NCBI GenBank assembly: GCA_029932855.1
Contig: JAOZPG010000012.1
Coordinates: 2,962 to 64,679, forward strand
From: Bacteroidales bacterium
Lineage (GTDB): Bacteria > Bacteroidota > Bacteroidia > Bacteroidales > VadinHA17
Direction of reading: 5' to 3'
Length of the DNA: 61,718 bases
Position 1 is the stretch's first letter. Each line of letters begins with the position of its first letter. A program made the position numbers and the translations under genes. Of the stretch, positions 48,974 through 58,925 are shown piece by piece. The notes beneath the pieces were generated by a model that did not search any database, was not told the origin of the DNA, and worked only from the letters and a program-made list of their open reading frames with translations.

Positions 48974-49864
48974 ATGAAATATTTGAAAAGACAAATAATT
49001 GTCATTATAGCTTTTTTCATAATTGGCAATGTCCTTGCACAACAAGGAATTGTAGATTGTTCTCAGGTAATAAAAAGCGAAATCCTTAATCGTGATATGC
49101 CATATTCCGTTTTTCTGCCTCAAGGATATGAAGAATCAAACAGGCCGTATCCTGTTTTATATTTACTTCATGGCTGGGGAGGCGATCATACCAACTGGGT
49201 TACCAAAGGAGAAGTAAACAGGATAGCAAGTTCTTTAATCACAAAAGGAGATGTTCCGGATATGATAGTTATAATGCCTGATGGAATAGTAAATTCGAAC
49301 TACATTAACTATTATGACAAATCTATTTTGTGGGAAGATTTTTTTTATGAGGAATTTATTCCCGGTGTAGAACGAAAATACAGAATTATGAGTAATAGAA
49401 GATACAGAGCCATTGCAGGTCTTTCTATGGGCGGAAATGGAGCCTTGTATCATTCTATAAAACACAAGGATATGTTTAAGACATGCTATGCACTTAGTGC
49501 CGCTGTTAGAGTTATTGAGCCACAAGAAAGAGGAAAAGAGCAGAAAGCCTTTGATCTAAAAAGATACGGACCTATTGATGAGGAAGGCTTTCCATCTAAT
49601 TATAAGAAATATTCTGTCATAGAGATTATTAAAGCAATGGATGCTCATCAGATTGCGGATAGTCAGGTGAGTTTCCCATTAATAAGCCTGGATTGTGGCG
49701 ACGATGATGCTTTTTTAACAGCTAATACAAATCTTGTTCAGATAATGAAAGAAAAGAATCTTCCGGTTGAGCTAAGGGTTCGTGATGGAGGTCATAATTG
49801 GGAATACTGGAGAACCGGATTGGAATTAGCATTAAAATTTGTCGGCAATTCGTTTAGGAATTAA
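48974..49864 (+). CDS. secreted esterase (esterase D/feruloyl-esterase-like)
   Basis: Alpha/beta hydrolase of about 296 residues from the ATG at 48974, which gives a signal peptide ending VLAQQ; an ATG at 48953 adds 7 residues. The nucleophile elbow is GLSMGGNG, the oxyanion region LLHGWGGD, and the C-terminal histidine RDGGHNWEYW. Related enzymes release acetyl or feruloyl groups from polysaccharides, or act like S-formylglutathione hydrolase. A secreted carbohydrate esterase is the best guess. Confidence 0.87.
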   Translation: MKYLKRQIIVIIAFFIIGNVLAQQGIVDCSQVIKSEILNRDMPYSVFLPQGYEESNRPYPVLYLLHGWGGDHTNWVTKGEVNRIASSLITKGDVPDMIVIMPDGIVNSNYINYYDKSILWEDFFYEEFIPGVERKYRIMSNRRYRAIAGLSMGGNGALYHSIKHKDMFKTCYALSAAVRVIEPQERGKEQKAFDLKRYGPIDEEGFPSNYKKYSVIEIIKAMDAHQIADSQVSFPLISLDCGDDDAFLTANTNLVQIMKEKNLPVELRVRDGGHNWEYWRTGLELALKFVGNSFRN

Positions 49865-49924
49865 TTATAGGCCTAATCATTAGTTAGTTACAGTGGTGGC
49901 AGGCTATTTGTGTCTGTCTTAAAG

Positions 49925-50803
49925 TTATTTTCCTTCCTTCGTTAAGATCTTGTAAACATTATTAAATATTTCAACTTTTTCGGCATTTCCCTGTTTTTCA
50001 TAAGCATATGAGAGGTTAAGGCAGAGCCGTTGAATGATTAGCTCGTTGCTGCAGGGGTTGAAGAAAGAGGGATCGGGATTTAAATCGAGGTTCTTAATAA
50101 AACTCTCTATTTCCGACCTGTTCAGTATCACACCTTGCCTGAATGGATTTATATAGAACAATATCCTTGTTCCGGGGTCTCCCGGTATGTCGTTGTGCTT
50201 CTTGTCTGTATAGGCAAGAATAAAGTTCTTTGGCAGGTTTACACCGTAAACCGGGAGGTCTAACTTCATGGCCACAGCCGAGTAAATGATAGCAAGGCTT
50301 AAGGGGTTGCCCTTTTTTGTATCAAGGACCGAGTTAATATAATTATTATCAGGGGAGTAGTAATTCGACTGGTTCCCGGAGAAACCGTATTCCTCAAAAA
50401 TTATATGGTTAAGTATCCTTATCTTTTCCAGGGCGGTTAGCCTGTCATTTAGTTCGAGCCAGACAGATTTAACGATCTTGTCAATAAAAAAATCTATTTC
50501 CTTCTTATCGAGATCGGGGTATTGAAATTTTGCCAGCAGGCATGCACCATCCACGAGGTCTTTTCTGTCTGATGTCAGCCATTTCTTCAGACCGGTAGAG
50601 GCTTCTTTATTATTAATCTCCTGTATAAGTTTCTCTAACCTTCCCTGGTACAGTTCATCTGTTGAAGATTCCCATGCCTTTTCCAGTACAGGGATAATAT
50701 CACTGCCCTGGCTTAAGAGGTTCTTATTGACAGATTGATAAACTTGCTGGTCGGGATCGTCAAGCAAGTGTATAAGGGCCATTATTTTATCATCTGCGGC
50801 CAT
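49925..50803 (-). CDS. SirB1/transglutaminase-like domain protein
   Basis: 292 residues. An N-terminal HEAT-like helical region (about 1-100) is followed by a SirB1-type core (KGNPLSLAIIYSAVAMKLDLPVYGVNLP) and a helical, TPR-like end. The cysteine expected of a true transglutaminase is replaced, so catalysis is doubtful. The start lies 1 bp after the phosphorylase stop, so the two are surely co-transcribed. Function unknown. Confidence 0.82.
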   Translation of the reverse strand: MAADDKIMALIHLLDDPDQQVYQSVNKNLLSQGSDIIPVLEKAWESSTDELYQGRLEKLIQEINNKEASTGLKKWLTSDRKDLVDGACLLAKFQYPDLDKKEIDFFIDKIVKSVWLELNDRLTALEKIRILNHIIFEEYGFSGNQSNYYSPDNNYINSVLDTKKGNPLSLAIIYSAVAMKLDLPVYGVNLPKNFILAYTDKKHNDIPGDPGTRILFYINPFRQGVILNRSEIESFIKNLDLNPDPSFFNPCSNELIIQRLCLNLSYAYEKQGNAEKVEIFNNVYKILTKEGK

Positions 50804-50804
50804 G

Positions 50805-51686
50805 CTATTTTTGTTTAGCTATTCTGTTAAGGACAAAAGAAATAAGCTTTTCAATAACAGGCTTGTAATCAGACAGGTACTCCTGAGTTACCCTGTTGGC
50901 AATAATGGCACATATGGTTGAAGCTTCATGCCCCAGCATCTTTCCCAGTCCGAATATTGCAGAACTTTCCATCTCAAAATTTGTGATCCTGTGTCCCTGG
51001 AAAGAAAATTCCCTGACAGCTTCATTAAGCTTTTCGAGCTTTGGCCTGAGGCGTAAGATCCTGCCCTGGGGACCATAAAATCCGGGAGCTGAAATTGTAA
51101 CTCCCTGCATGACTTCCCTGGCCTCCAGCATTGAATTAAGTTCTTCAGATGCTTCCACAACATATGGAGACCCCAGGCTTGGGTCCCATGGCAGCCTTTC
51201 AGTCAGTGCCCTTGAAAAATCATTCCTTGTAATGTCACTGCTTCCTGAATAAAAATTCAGAAGGCTGTCGAAACCTATGGCCATAGTGCTTAGAAGAAAA
51301 GATCCTACATTAATGTTTTCCTGTAAGGCACCTGATGTTCCTATTCTTATCATCCTCAGCCTTTGCTTCTGTTCTTTAATGATTTTCTTTTCCAGGTCTA
51401 TGTTAAAAAGAGCATCCAGTTCGTTTACAACAATGTCAATATTGTCGGTGCCAATGCCGGTAGAAATGACAGATATTCTTTTACCCTTATATGTTCCGGT
51501 ATGGCTGACAAATTCACGGCTTGAGACCTTGAGTTCTATATCCGAGAACCTGGATGATATCAATGACACTCTGTCGGGGTCACCCACAAGAATTATATCT
51601 GAAGCAATCTGTCCGGGTTTCAAATGCAGGTGAAATACACTTCCGTCATTGTTTAAAATAAGATCGGATGTTTTTAATGCTGTCAC
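50805..51686 (-). CDS. nucleoside phosphorylase (uridine phosphorylase-like)
   Basis: 293 residues, NP-I fold. The phosphate-binding loop is LVGDPDRVSL, VISTGIGTDNIDIV lies at the base site, and ITNFEMESSAIFGLG holds the Glu-Met-Glu ribose-binding motif. This places it with uridine phosphorylases, which split nucleosides to base and ribose 1-phosphate for salvage. Exact base specificity is not certain. Confidence 0.92.
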   Translation of the reverse strand: MTALKTSDLILNNDGSVFHLHLKPGQIASDIILVGDPDRVSLISSRFSDIELKVSSREFVSHTGTYKGKRISVISTGIGTDNIDIVVNELDALFNIDLEKKIIKEQKQRLRMIRIGTSGALQENINVGSFLLSTMAIGFDSLLNFYSGSSDITRNDFSRALTERLPWDPSLGSPYVVEASEELNSMLEAREVMQGVTISAPGFYGPQGRILRLRPKLEKLNEAVREFSFQGHRITNFEMESSAIFGLGKMLGHEASTICAIIANRVTQEYLSDYKPVIEKLISFVLNRIAKQK

Positions 51687-51772
51687 TTTATTTGCATATA
51701 AATCAACTAAATCTATCTATGGCAAGATAATTAAAGTTTTTAGAAAGACTGCAATATTTCAGTAAATTCGAT

Positions 51773-51780
51773 TACTTTTG
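51773..51780 (+). promoter_or_regulatory. Bacteroidota-type -7 element before the SPFH gene
   Basis: TACTTTTG matches TAnnTTTG, 82 bp before the ATG at 51862. No clear -33 TTTG at proper spacing. Confidence 0.35.
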
Positions 51781-51861
51781 CAATTCGGATAAGCAGGATT
51801 TGAAATGCTTATTATGAACGTGTAATTTTCGATTTAATAATTTTACTAAATAAAAATAGTT

Positions 51862-52674
51862 ATGAAACAAAAACAATCACTTTTCATAGGTTTAGCAGTA
51901 ATTGTAATACTTCTGTTATTATTCAGCAGCCGTATGTTCTACATAATTGAACCGGGAGAAAGAGCTATTGTATTTAAGAGCATCTCAGGTTCATTTGAGA
52001 GGGATGATATTGTATCAACAGGTCTTAAGGTAATTGCGCCGTGGAACAGGCTCTTCAGGTATGATGTAAAAGAACAAAAAAGCGAAGAAACCATGGATGT
52101 GCTGAGTAAGAATGGATTATCCATTAATGTGGATGTTACCGTACGTTTTAATCCTATATACAATCGCATTGGATATTTACATGAAACATTTGGAGTTAAT
52201 TACGAGTCAAGACTGGTGGTTCCTGAAGTACGTTCAACAGTAAGGAGGGTTACCGGACGCTATACTGCCGAAGAGATATATTCAACCAAGAGAAATGAGG
52301 TTGAGCAAGCCATTATTGAAGAAACAGCTGTAATACTGAAGGAGAACAATATTGAGATGCACGCCCTTCTTATACGTTCAATAAACCTCCCCCCGGATAT
52401 TAAGAGGGCTATTGAGTCAAAGCTTCAGCATGAGCAGGAAGCACTTGCCATGACTTATGTTAACGAGAAAGAAAGGATGGAAGCGGAACGGAAATCAATC
52501 GAAGCTGAAGGGATTGCTTCTTTCAACCGTATTATAAGTGCCAGTCTTACGAGCAACATCCTTAAACAAAAGGGGATAGACGCCACTTTAAAGCTGGCCG
52601 AATCAGCTAATGCCAAAGTTGTTGTTGTGGGAAGCGGTAAAGACGGACTGCCTTTAATACTTGGTAATAACTAA
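51862..52674 (+). CDS. prohibitin/SPFH-domain membrane protein
   Basis: 270 residues. One N-terminal membrane helix (8-25), then a prohibitin-homology domain (IEPGERAIVFKSISG, VDVTVRFNPI, RSTVRRVTGRYTAEEIYST) and a helical segment rich in Glu/Lys. Such proteins form ring-shaped membrane oligomers that often guard or regulate FtsH-like proteases. No protease gene is beside it. Monocistronic. Confidence 0.92.
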   Translation: MKQKQSLFIGLAVIVILLLLFSSRMFYIIEPGERAIVFKSISGSFERDDIVSTGLKVIAPWNRLFRYDVKEQKSEETMDVLSKNGLSINVDVTVRFNPIYNRIGYLHETFGVNYESRLVVPEVRSTVRRVTGRYTAEEIYSTKRNEVEQAIIEETAVILKENNIEMHALLIRSINLPPDIKRAIESKLQHEQEALAMTYVNEKERMEAERKSIEAEGIASFNRIISASLTSNILKQKGIDATLKLAESANAKVVVVGSGKDGLPLILGNN

Positions 52675-52810
52675 GAATTTCCGGATAGTATATAATAATT
52701 GATAATAGTCAATAGCATTTTTTAAGACAGTGTTTATGTTGGCTGCAATAATTATGGGAGGTATTTAAGCAGATACTTGTTGTTTGCTTATAATACCAAA
52801 AGTGTGAAAG

Positions 52811-55258
52811 ATGAAAAAGAGCCTGATATTTTTAATTATTTTTATTCTTTTTTTGAAAATCCCTGTGCTGGGCTTTGATGAGAAGAAAGTAATAAATACT
52901 ACAAAAACTGAGGAGGCGCCAAGAATAGACGGAAGGCTGGATGAAGAGATATGGCAGTCAGCAGCAGCTTATTCTGATTTTATCCAGTATTCACCCTATA
53001 ATGGCGATAAGGCTTCATTTAAAACTGTTGTAAAGCTTGTATATGATCAGTCTGCATTATATGTAGCTGCCATGATGTATGATCCTTTTCCGGATAGTAT
53101 TTATACAGAGCTTGGAGAGAGGGATGCTGACAGGGATCTTAATGCAGATCATTTTTCATTTGATATTAATCCGTTTAATGACGGTGTGAATGGGATGACC
53201 TTCAAAGTTTCCGCCTCGGGTGTAAAGACAGATAAGAAGAGGACAGGAAGTGGCAGGCACGGGGTTGATGTTTCATGGGATGTCGTATGGCAGAGTGCGG
53301 TGAATATCAATTCAGAAGGCTGGTCGGTAGAAATGAAGATCCCATATTCTGCAATCAGGTTTCCAAAGGCAGAGGTGCAGAAGTGGGGAGTGAATTTCTG
53401 GAGGGAGGTGAGGCGGAAAAGAGAGTGGTCCAGCTGGAACTATGTTGATAATGAGGTGGGTAACATTTTTAATTACCTTGGATCCCTGGAGGGGATAAGA
53501 TCTATAGAACCGCCTTTAAGACTTTCATTTAGCCCATACCTTTCGGGCTATCTGGAGAAGCATTCGGAGTCAGACAAATGGTCGACATACTATAATGGCG
53601 GCATGGATGTAAAGTATGGTATTACTGAAAGCTTTACACTTGACATGACCCTTATTCCTGATTTTGGACAGGTGCAGTCGGATGATATTATTTTAAACCT
53701 TTCTCCTTTTGAGGTGAAGTACAATGAGAAAAGGCCATTTTTTACCGAGGGAACGGAGCTCTTTAACAAGGGTGGGATATTTTACTCAAGGCGAATAGGA
53801 TCAAGACCCAGGGCTTATTTGAGTTCAAGAGATATTAATGAAGGAGAGACTATAAGGAATAATCCACAGGAAGTTAAGCTGATAAATGCAAGCAAGCTTT
53901 CCGGCCGTACAGCAGGGGGACTTGGAATTGGGGTTTTTAATGGTATGACTGCAGCAATGTATGGAGAGATTGCAGATTCACTGGACAGGACAGAAAAAAT
54001 AATGACCCAGCCATTTACCAATTATAACATGATTGTGCTGGACCAGAGCCTCAGGAATAATTCATATCTGAGTTTTGTGAATACCAATGTGTGGCGGGAT
54101 GGTCCGAAGGATGAGAATTTCTATACAGCAAATGTTAGCGGAACCGATTTTAAGTTTCTTAATAAAGATAATCTATATTCAGTTGGGGGCCAGACTGCAT
54201 TATCCCAGAAATATTATGATAGCCTGGATACAGACCTGGGCTACAGGGTGGCTCTGAGTATGGGTAAGACAGGAGGTGTTTTTAGGGCTGAGTACAAGAC
54301 AGAAATAATATCGGATACTTATGATCCTAATGATATGGGTTTCGAGAGAAAGCAGAATGAGATGACTCACGAAGGAAGTTTTAGTTATAATATATTCAGG
54401 CCCAGGGGAGTAATTCAATCTTCCCGGAATTCGTTTGATATTGAATATGCCAGCCAGTATAAGCCTGCTGCTTTTTCTTCTCTTGAGCTGAGCCTGAAAA
54501 GTTTTACAACTTTCATGAATTACTGGACAATAGGTCCCGGGATTACTTATACTCCCCTGGGAAAACATGATTTCTATGAGCCGAGGGCAGAAGGCAGAAG
54601 TTACTACAGGTATCCCGACCTGAACCTGTCAGCATGGCTTTCTACAGACAGAAGGAAAGACCTTTATGCCATGCTTTCGTTAATGTATGGTACTAACAGT
54701 TCGCCATACGATCAAAATGCATACAACTTTAAAATTTCAACCCGCTACAGGATAAGTAACAGCTTGCAGTTTACATTACGGACCGGCTTAAGTAAAGAGT
54801 ATAATGATATTGGTTATGTGAGTTATATTAATTCAGACTCCATTATTTTTGGTATGAGGGATAATCTGACTGTCAATAATACTATTGAAACAAGTTTCAT
54901 TTTTACAAACAGGATGTATCTTAATTTCAGGCTTAGGCATTACTGGTCCAAAGTAGATTATAATGAGGAATTCTTCTCCCTGAAAGAAGATGGATATCTC
55001 GATCCTGTTGACTATAATACGGATAATATAGATATTAACTTTAATTCATTTAATATTGATATGGCCTATACCTGGAGGTTTGCCCCGGGATCTGAGATGT
55101 CTGTTGTCTGGAAGAACTCTATTCATACATATGGAAATGTACTGATAGATAATTATGTTGATAACCTGAGAAACACATTACAGGCCGATCAGCTTAACAG
55201 TTTTTCTGTAAAGCTTCTGTATTATCTCGATTATCAGTACCTTAGGCCAAAATCGTAA
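52811..55258 (+). CDS. DUF5916 outer-membrane protein with CBM9-like N-terminus
   Basis: 815 residues. Signal peptide at 1-21. Residues about 25-230 are a CBM9-like beta sandwich (APRIDGRLDEEIWQSA, YVAAMMYDPFPDS). The rest matches the DUF5916 outer-membrane beta barrel (FGQVQSDDIILNLSPFE, NEKRPFFTEG, FYSRRIG). Widespread in Bacteroidota; function not known, possibly in uptake or surface polymer binding. The DUF4293 gene follows by 30 bp. Confidence 0.9.
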   Translation: MKKSLIFLIIFILFLKIPVLGFDEKKVINTTKTEEAPRIDGRLDEEIWQSAAAYSDFIQYSPYNGDKASFKTVVKLVYDQSALYVAAMMYDPFPDSIYTELGERDADRDLNADHFSFDINPFNDGVNGMTFKVSASGVKTDKKRTGSGRHGVDVSWDVVWQSAVNINSEGWSVEMKIPYSAIRFPKAEVQKWGVNFWREVRRKREWSSWNYVDNEVGNIFNYLGSLEGIRSIEPPLRLSFSPYLSGYLEKHSESDKWSTYYNGGMDVKYGITESFTLDMTLIPDFGQVQSDDIILNLSPFEVKYNEKRPFFTEGTELFNKGGIFYSRRIGSRPRAYLSSRDINEGETIRNNPQEVKLINASKLSGRTAGGLGIGVFNGMTAAMYGEIADSLDRTEKIMTQPFTNYNMIVLDQSLRNNSYLSFVNTNVWRDGPKDENFYTANVSGTDFKFLNKDNLYSVGGQTALSQKYYDSLDTDLGYRVALSMGKTGGVFRAEYKTEIISDTYDPNDMGFERKQNEMTHEGSFSYNIFRPRGVIQSSRNSFDIEYASQYKPAAFSSLELSLKSFTTFMNYWTIGPGITYTPLGKHDFYEPRAEGRSYYRYPDLNLSAWLSTDRRKDLYAMLSLMYGTNSSPYDQNAYNFKISTRYRISNSLQFTLRTGLSKEYNDIGYVSYINSDSIIFGMRDNLTVNNTIETSFIFTNRMYLNFRLRHYWSKVDYNEEFFSLKEDGYLDPVDYNTDNIDINFNSFNIDMAYTWRFAPGSEMSVVWKNSIHTYGNVLIDNYVDNLRNTLQADQLNSFSVKLLYYLDYQYLRPKS

Positions 55259-55288
55259 AATTCATACAGGACTAAAGATTAATATAAA

Positions 55289-55744
55289 ATGATACAGAGG
55301 ATTCAAAGTATTTATTTGTTTTTTGCTTCTGTCGCCATGGTAATAATGCTGATTTTTCCCATTGCTATTATGGTGGGGACAGGAGAGGCTGACTATGTCT
55401 ACTTATTTTACGGGATTGTTTCGGCAGAGGGAGAACTGCTTCTGAGTGCTGTTCCCCTGGCTGTACTTTTGTCTGCCATTCCGCTTATTAGTTTAGTTAG
55501 CATTTTCTTATACAGGCATCGCATACTGCAGCTAAGGCTGTGTAGCTTTAATATATTGCTTATGCTGGGAGGGATAGTACTTATCTGGTATTACGGATAC
55601 CATGCCGGCAATAGCCTGTCTGCCGATGTCCTGTATTCTGTTCCTGCCATTATGCCTGTGCTTGCGGCGATACTAAGCTACCTGGCATTCAGGGGGATAA
55701 GGAAAGATGAATTATTGATACAGTCGGTGGAAAGGATTAGATAA
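55289..55744 (+). CDS. DUF4293 membrane protein
   Basis: 151 residues with four membrane helices and short loops. It begins MIQRIQSIYLFFASV, the hallmark of the DUF4293 family of Bacteroidota. Function unknown. It converges with pyrI, 40 bp apart. Confidence 0.88.
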   Translation: MIQRIQSIYLFFASVAMVIMLIFPIAIMVGTGEADYVYLFYGIVSAEGELLLSAVPLAVLLSAIPLISLVSIFLYRHRILQLRLCSFNILLMLGGIVLIWYYGYHAGNSLSADVLYSVPAIMPVLAAILSYLAFRGIRKDELLIQSVERIR

Positions 55745-55784
55745 AGAAACAGTCAGGACTAAGCAATGCAGGGCTGTGCTTAAT

Positions 55785-56249
55785 TTATATCTCAGCCGAC
55801 ATATGTTCCTGATCGGTGATCTTTTCGCAATAATGACATTTAAGCGATATCTCACCATTCTTATTTATTACATGGAACTTTGTCATCACATCTTCGTTGT
55901 TGGTAATACACTTGGGATTAACACATTTTGTAATTCCCGATATTTCTAAAGGTACCTTGACAATAGATTTCTCAACCACTTCATAATCTTTTATGAAGTT
56001 AAGTCTGGCTTCAGGTGCTACAAGGGCTATGCGGTTGATCTCGTCACCAACAAATGTTTTCTCTGATACCTTAATAATTGCTTTTTGTCCCAGCTTGGTA
56101 CTGTCAAGATTTGTTCCGAAGGTTATCTGGTGGTCAAACTTGTCAAGTCCCAGTATAGATATTACCCTGAACAGGTTTTTAGCGGGTATATGGTCTATTA
56201 CCGTACCGTTCCTGATAGCACTTACACTTAATTGTTTTCCTTTGGTCAT
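55785..56249 (-). CDS. pyrI: aspartate carbamoyltransferase regulatory subunit
   Basis: 154 residues. The zinc site shows the four cysteines CVNPKC and LKCHYC, and the N-terminal allosteric domain binds nucleotides (SAIRNGTVIDHIPA). It gives CTP/ATP control of pyrimidine synthesis. Located 11 bp after pyrB, in the order pyrB-pyrI as in E. coli. Confidence 0.97.
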   Translation of the reverse strand: MTKGKQLSVSAIRNGTVIDHIPAKNLFRVISILGLDKFDHQITFGTNLDSTKLGQKAIIKVSEKTFVGDEINRIALVAPEARLNFIKDYEVVEKSIVKVPLEISGITKCVNPKCITNNEDVMTKFHVINKNGEISLKCHYCEKITDQEHMSAEI

Positions 56250-56260
56250 CGACTTTTATT

Positions 56261-57172
56261 TTATTTAATTAAACCGAGAAGGCTTGCAATAATGGCCTGC
56301 CTGGTGTAAACACCATTAAGAGCCTGGGTGAAGTAGTATGCTTTTTCACTGTCATCAACATCAGTACTTATCTCGTTAACCCTGGGCAGGGGATGCAGAA
56401 CCTTCATATTTGCTTTGGTATTCTCAAGCATTTCCTTTTTCAGAACATATACATTCTTAACCTTCTCATATTCCATCGGATCAGAGAATCTTTCTCTTTG
56501 CACCCTTGTCATATATACAATATCTGCTCTTGATATTATATCCGTGAAATCGCTGTGCTCGTAATATTTTAAACCCAGGTTATCAAGATGCATTTTATAT
56601 TCATCAGGCATCCTGAGCTCAGGAGGTGAAATGAAATTAAAAGTTGCATTGAAATGAGACATTGCCATAAGCAGGGAGTGTACAGTCCTTCCATACTTAA
56701 GATCTCCCACCAGGAAGATATTCATGTTTTCCAGGCTTCCCTGTGTTTTTTTTATTGAATACAGGTCAAGAAGCGTTTGTGTAGGGTGCTGGTTGGCTCC
56801 GTCACCCGCATTTACGATAGGAATAGAAGAGACTTCGGAAGCATAAAGAGCTGCTCCCTCCAGGGGGTGCCTCATAACTATCAGGTCGCTGTAATTGTTT
56901 ACAGTTAAGATAGTGTCTTTAAGGCTTTCTCCTTTTGAAGTGCTTGATGATGAAGCATCTGTGAATCCGACTATCCTGCCGCCAAGCCTGTTTACCGCAG
57001 ATTCAAAGCTCAGCCGTGTACGTGTTGATGGTTCAAAAAACAGTGTGGCAATTACCTTTCCGTTAAGTAAACCGGGTTTGGGATTGTTTTCAAATTCAGC
57101 AGCCAGTTCAACGATCCTTAGTATTTCTTCTTTACTGAAATCGTTTATTGAGACCAGGTTTCTGTGATTCAT
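56261..57172 (-). CDS. pyrB: aspartate carbamoyltransferase catalytic subunit
   Basis: 303 residues. Makes carbamoyl aspartate, the first committed step of pyrimidine synthesis. [15 protein letters not shown] binds carbamoyl phosphate, [16 protein letters not shown] and [10 protein letters not shown] bind aspartate and phosphate. No attenuator-like leader is clear in the 172 bp upstream, which holds only weak dyads. Confidence 0.97.
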   Translation of the reverse strand: MNHRNLVSINDFSKEEILRIVELAAEFENNPKPGLLNGKVIATLFFEPSTRTRLSFESAVNRLGGRIVGFTDASSSSTSKGESLKDTILTVNNYSDLIVMRHPLEGAALYASEVSSIPIVNAGDGANQHPTQTLLDLYSIKKTQGSLENMNIFLVGDLKYGRTVHSLLMAMSHFNATFNFISPPELRMPDEYKMHLDNLGLKYYEHSDFTDIISRADIVYMTRVQRERFSDPMEYEKVKNVYVLKKEMLENTKANMKVLHPLPRVNEISTDVDDSEKAYYFTQALNGVYTRQAIIASLLGLIK

Positions 57173-57344
57173 TTAGGCCGTATTAAGATTTGTGCTGAAC
57201 ACAAAGTTAATCAAGGCTTCTTAAATATTGACAAGTAATTGATAATCTGTTGAAAACTTTTAAGCGGTCTTTTTAAAACACAAAGAATTATCGATTAATT
57301 ACCGGCCCGGTATAATCCGGTCCTGTCAGGCCGAACAGGTCTCC

Positions 57345-57959
57345 TTAGGAAATATCCTCTTGCCTGATTATTACAGAATTTATTAGCATCATCCTTTTAG
57401 TCAGCCTCTCAATGATATTTACGGGAACATTCAGTTTGATTTTGCAATCCATTTCATAGCTATATTCTTTGGGACTCAGACCTTCTTCCTTTAGTAGCTT
57501 TAATACCTGATTTAGTTCGGGGTATTTGAATTCCAGCAGAAAGGATTCGCTTATTTCAATCTTTATAATGCCTGCATTGTCAATAGCATCTGCTGCTGCG
57601 GTTTTATAGGCCCTGAAAAGTCCGCTGCTGCCCAGCAGGGTCCCCCCGAAATAGCGAACAACCACTACCAGGGTATTTGTGAGTTGTTTTGACCTTATAC
57701 GGCCCAGAATTGGTTTGCCGGCAGTACCGGATGGCTCTCCATCGTCATTGCTGCGCTCCATCTCCCCGGCATTACCCAGCACCCATGCATAACAATGATG
57801 GCGTGCATCGTGGTAGCTCTTTTTTAATTCTTCGAGATGCGACTTAATATCATTCTCACTATCAATTCTATAACAAAATGATATAAACTTGCTGCCCTTT
57901 TCTTTATAAAGTCCCCGGCCCTGTTTTGAGACTGTGAGGTATGAATCAGGACTATTCAT
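57345..57959 (-). CDS. YigZ/IMPACT-family protein
   Basis: 204 residues. The N-terminal UPF0029 domain shows SYHDARHHCYAWVLG and DDGEPSGTAGKPIL, then VVVVRYFGGTLLGSSGLFRAY, all diagnostic of the YigZ/IMPACT family. The C-terminal DUF1949 domain is ferredoxin-like. The molecular role in bacteria is unknown. It begins 2 bp after the transporter stop. Confidence 0.93.
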   Translation of the reverse strand: MNSPDSYLTVSKQGRGLYKEKGSKFISFCYRIDSENDIKSHLEELKKSYHDARHHCYAWVLGNAGEMERSNDDGEPSGTAGKPILGRIRSKQLTNTLVVVVRYFGGTLLGSSGLFRAYKTAAADAIDNAGIIKIEISESFLLEFKYPELNQVLKLLKEEGLSPKEYSYEMDCKIKLNVPVNIIERLTKRMMLINSVIIRQEDIS

Positions 57960-57961
57960 GA

Positions 57962-58828
57962 TCAGGATGATTTATACAAGAGAAAGAGTGTGATGATGGC
58001 TATCATTATCCCTGCACGGTTCACAGGTTCAAGCTTTTCCCTGAATAAGACAGAGCCTGCTAAAACAGCTATTAATATAACCCCGATATTATTCATTCCG
58101 AACACCAGGGAGCTGTCAAGATCAGTTTTCTGCAGGGCAAGGATTATCAGGCTGATAGAGCCAAAATTTATAATTCCAAGTACAGAACCCCCAATAATGT
58201 CTTTCAGGCTTATTCTTTTTATGCCCCCCAGGGAATACCATGAACGGGTGAAAAGACTTGTTATCGCTGCAACAAGAAAAAGGTAAGTCGAGAATTTCAG
58301 TACATTGATATTCTCAAGATGAGAGCCCTGGGAATATTTAATAAGGGAGTCTATTATGCCTGTTCCAAGGAAAAGCAATACCGGGAGACTGATACTGCCG
58401 GCCTGCTCTTTGCCCATGTCTTTTTTTACCACAACAAGGAATACCGCCAGGGGAGCCATTAGTATGGCAACAATTTTGAGAATACTTAAAGGCTCATTGT
58501 AATATAAAATACTGAATGACATGGGTATAATTACAGACATCCTGCCGGCGACCGAAGAGATGCTTATACCTGCAATCTGTGTGCTCCTGGCCATAATATG
58601 AAAGACCACGACAAATAATATACCCAGTATCACTACGGGGATGATCCATGACAGATCATTGCGGGGGATATTCAGAATATCTTTACCGTTAAGCAGCAGC
58701 CCGAAAAGGAAAGCAAGCAGGTAATTTATCAGGATGGCATTTTCATTGTTAACCCCAAAATGACTAAAGTACCTGAAAATAATATAAATGCAACTGGCTA
58801 CTAAAATACTGGAAAAAAGAAAGCCCAT
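57962..58828 (-). CDS. EamA/DMT-family transporter
   Basis: 288 residues, about ten membrane helices in two halves (LLFGLLLNG-type and VFGMNNIGVILIAVLAG-type). Drug/metabolite-transporter fold; the substrate is unknown. The start codon lies in one arm of a perfect 10-bp inverted repeat (see 58821-58848). Confidence 0.88.
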   Translation of the reverse strand: MGFLFSSILVASCIYIIFRYFSHFGVNNENAILINYLLAFLFGLLLNGKDILNIPRNDLSWIIPVVILGILFVVVFHIMARSTQIAGISISSVAGRMSVIIPMSFSILYYNEPLSILKIVAILMAPLAVFLVVVKKDMGKEQAGSISLPVLLFLGTGIIDSLIKYSQGSHLENINVLKFSTYLFLVAAITSLFTRSWYSLGGIKRISLKDIIGGSVLGIINFGSISLIILALQKTDLDSSLVFGMNNIGVILIAVLAGSVLFREKLEPVNRAGIMIAIITLFLLYKSS

Positions 58829-58848
58829 ATAAATTGATATATGGGCTT
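58821..58848 (-). promoter_or_regulatory. hairpin covering the transporter start codon
   Basis: AAGCCCATAT and ATATGGGCTT form a perfect 10-bp stem with an 8-base loop. In the mRNA of the DMT transporter the AUG (58828-58826) is inside the 3' arm, so folding would hide the initiation site. Confidence 0.6.
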
Positions 58849-58876
58849 AAAGATAATTATTTAAACTTCAATCCTT

Positions 58877-58910
58877 ATTGTCAGGAATTCAATATTTCAT
58901 TCCTGACAAT
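58877..58910. promoter_or_regulatory. 12-bp perfect hairpin after the GroES-like gene
   Basis: ATTGTCAGGAAT and ATTCCTGACAAT pair over 12 bp with a 10-base loop, starting 15 bp past the groES-like stop. No T run follows on the minus strand, so it is either a weak terminator or an RNA 3' stabiliser. Confidence 0.6.
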
Positions 58911-58925
58911 TATGTACTAATATTT

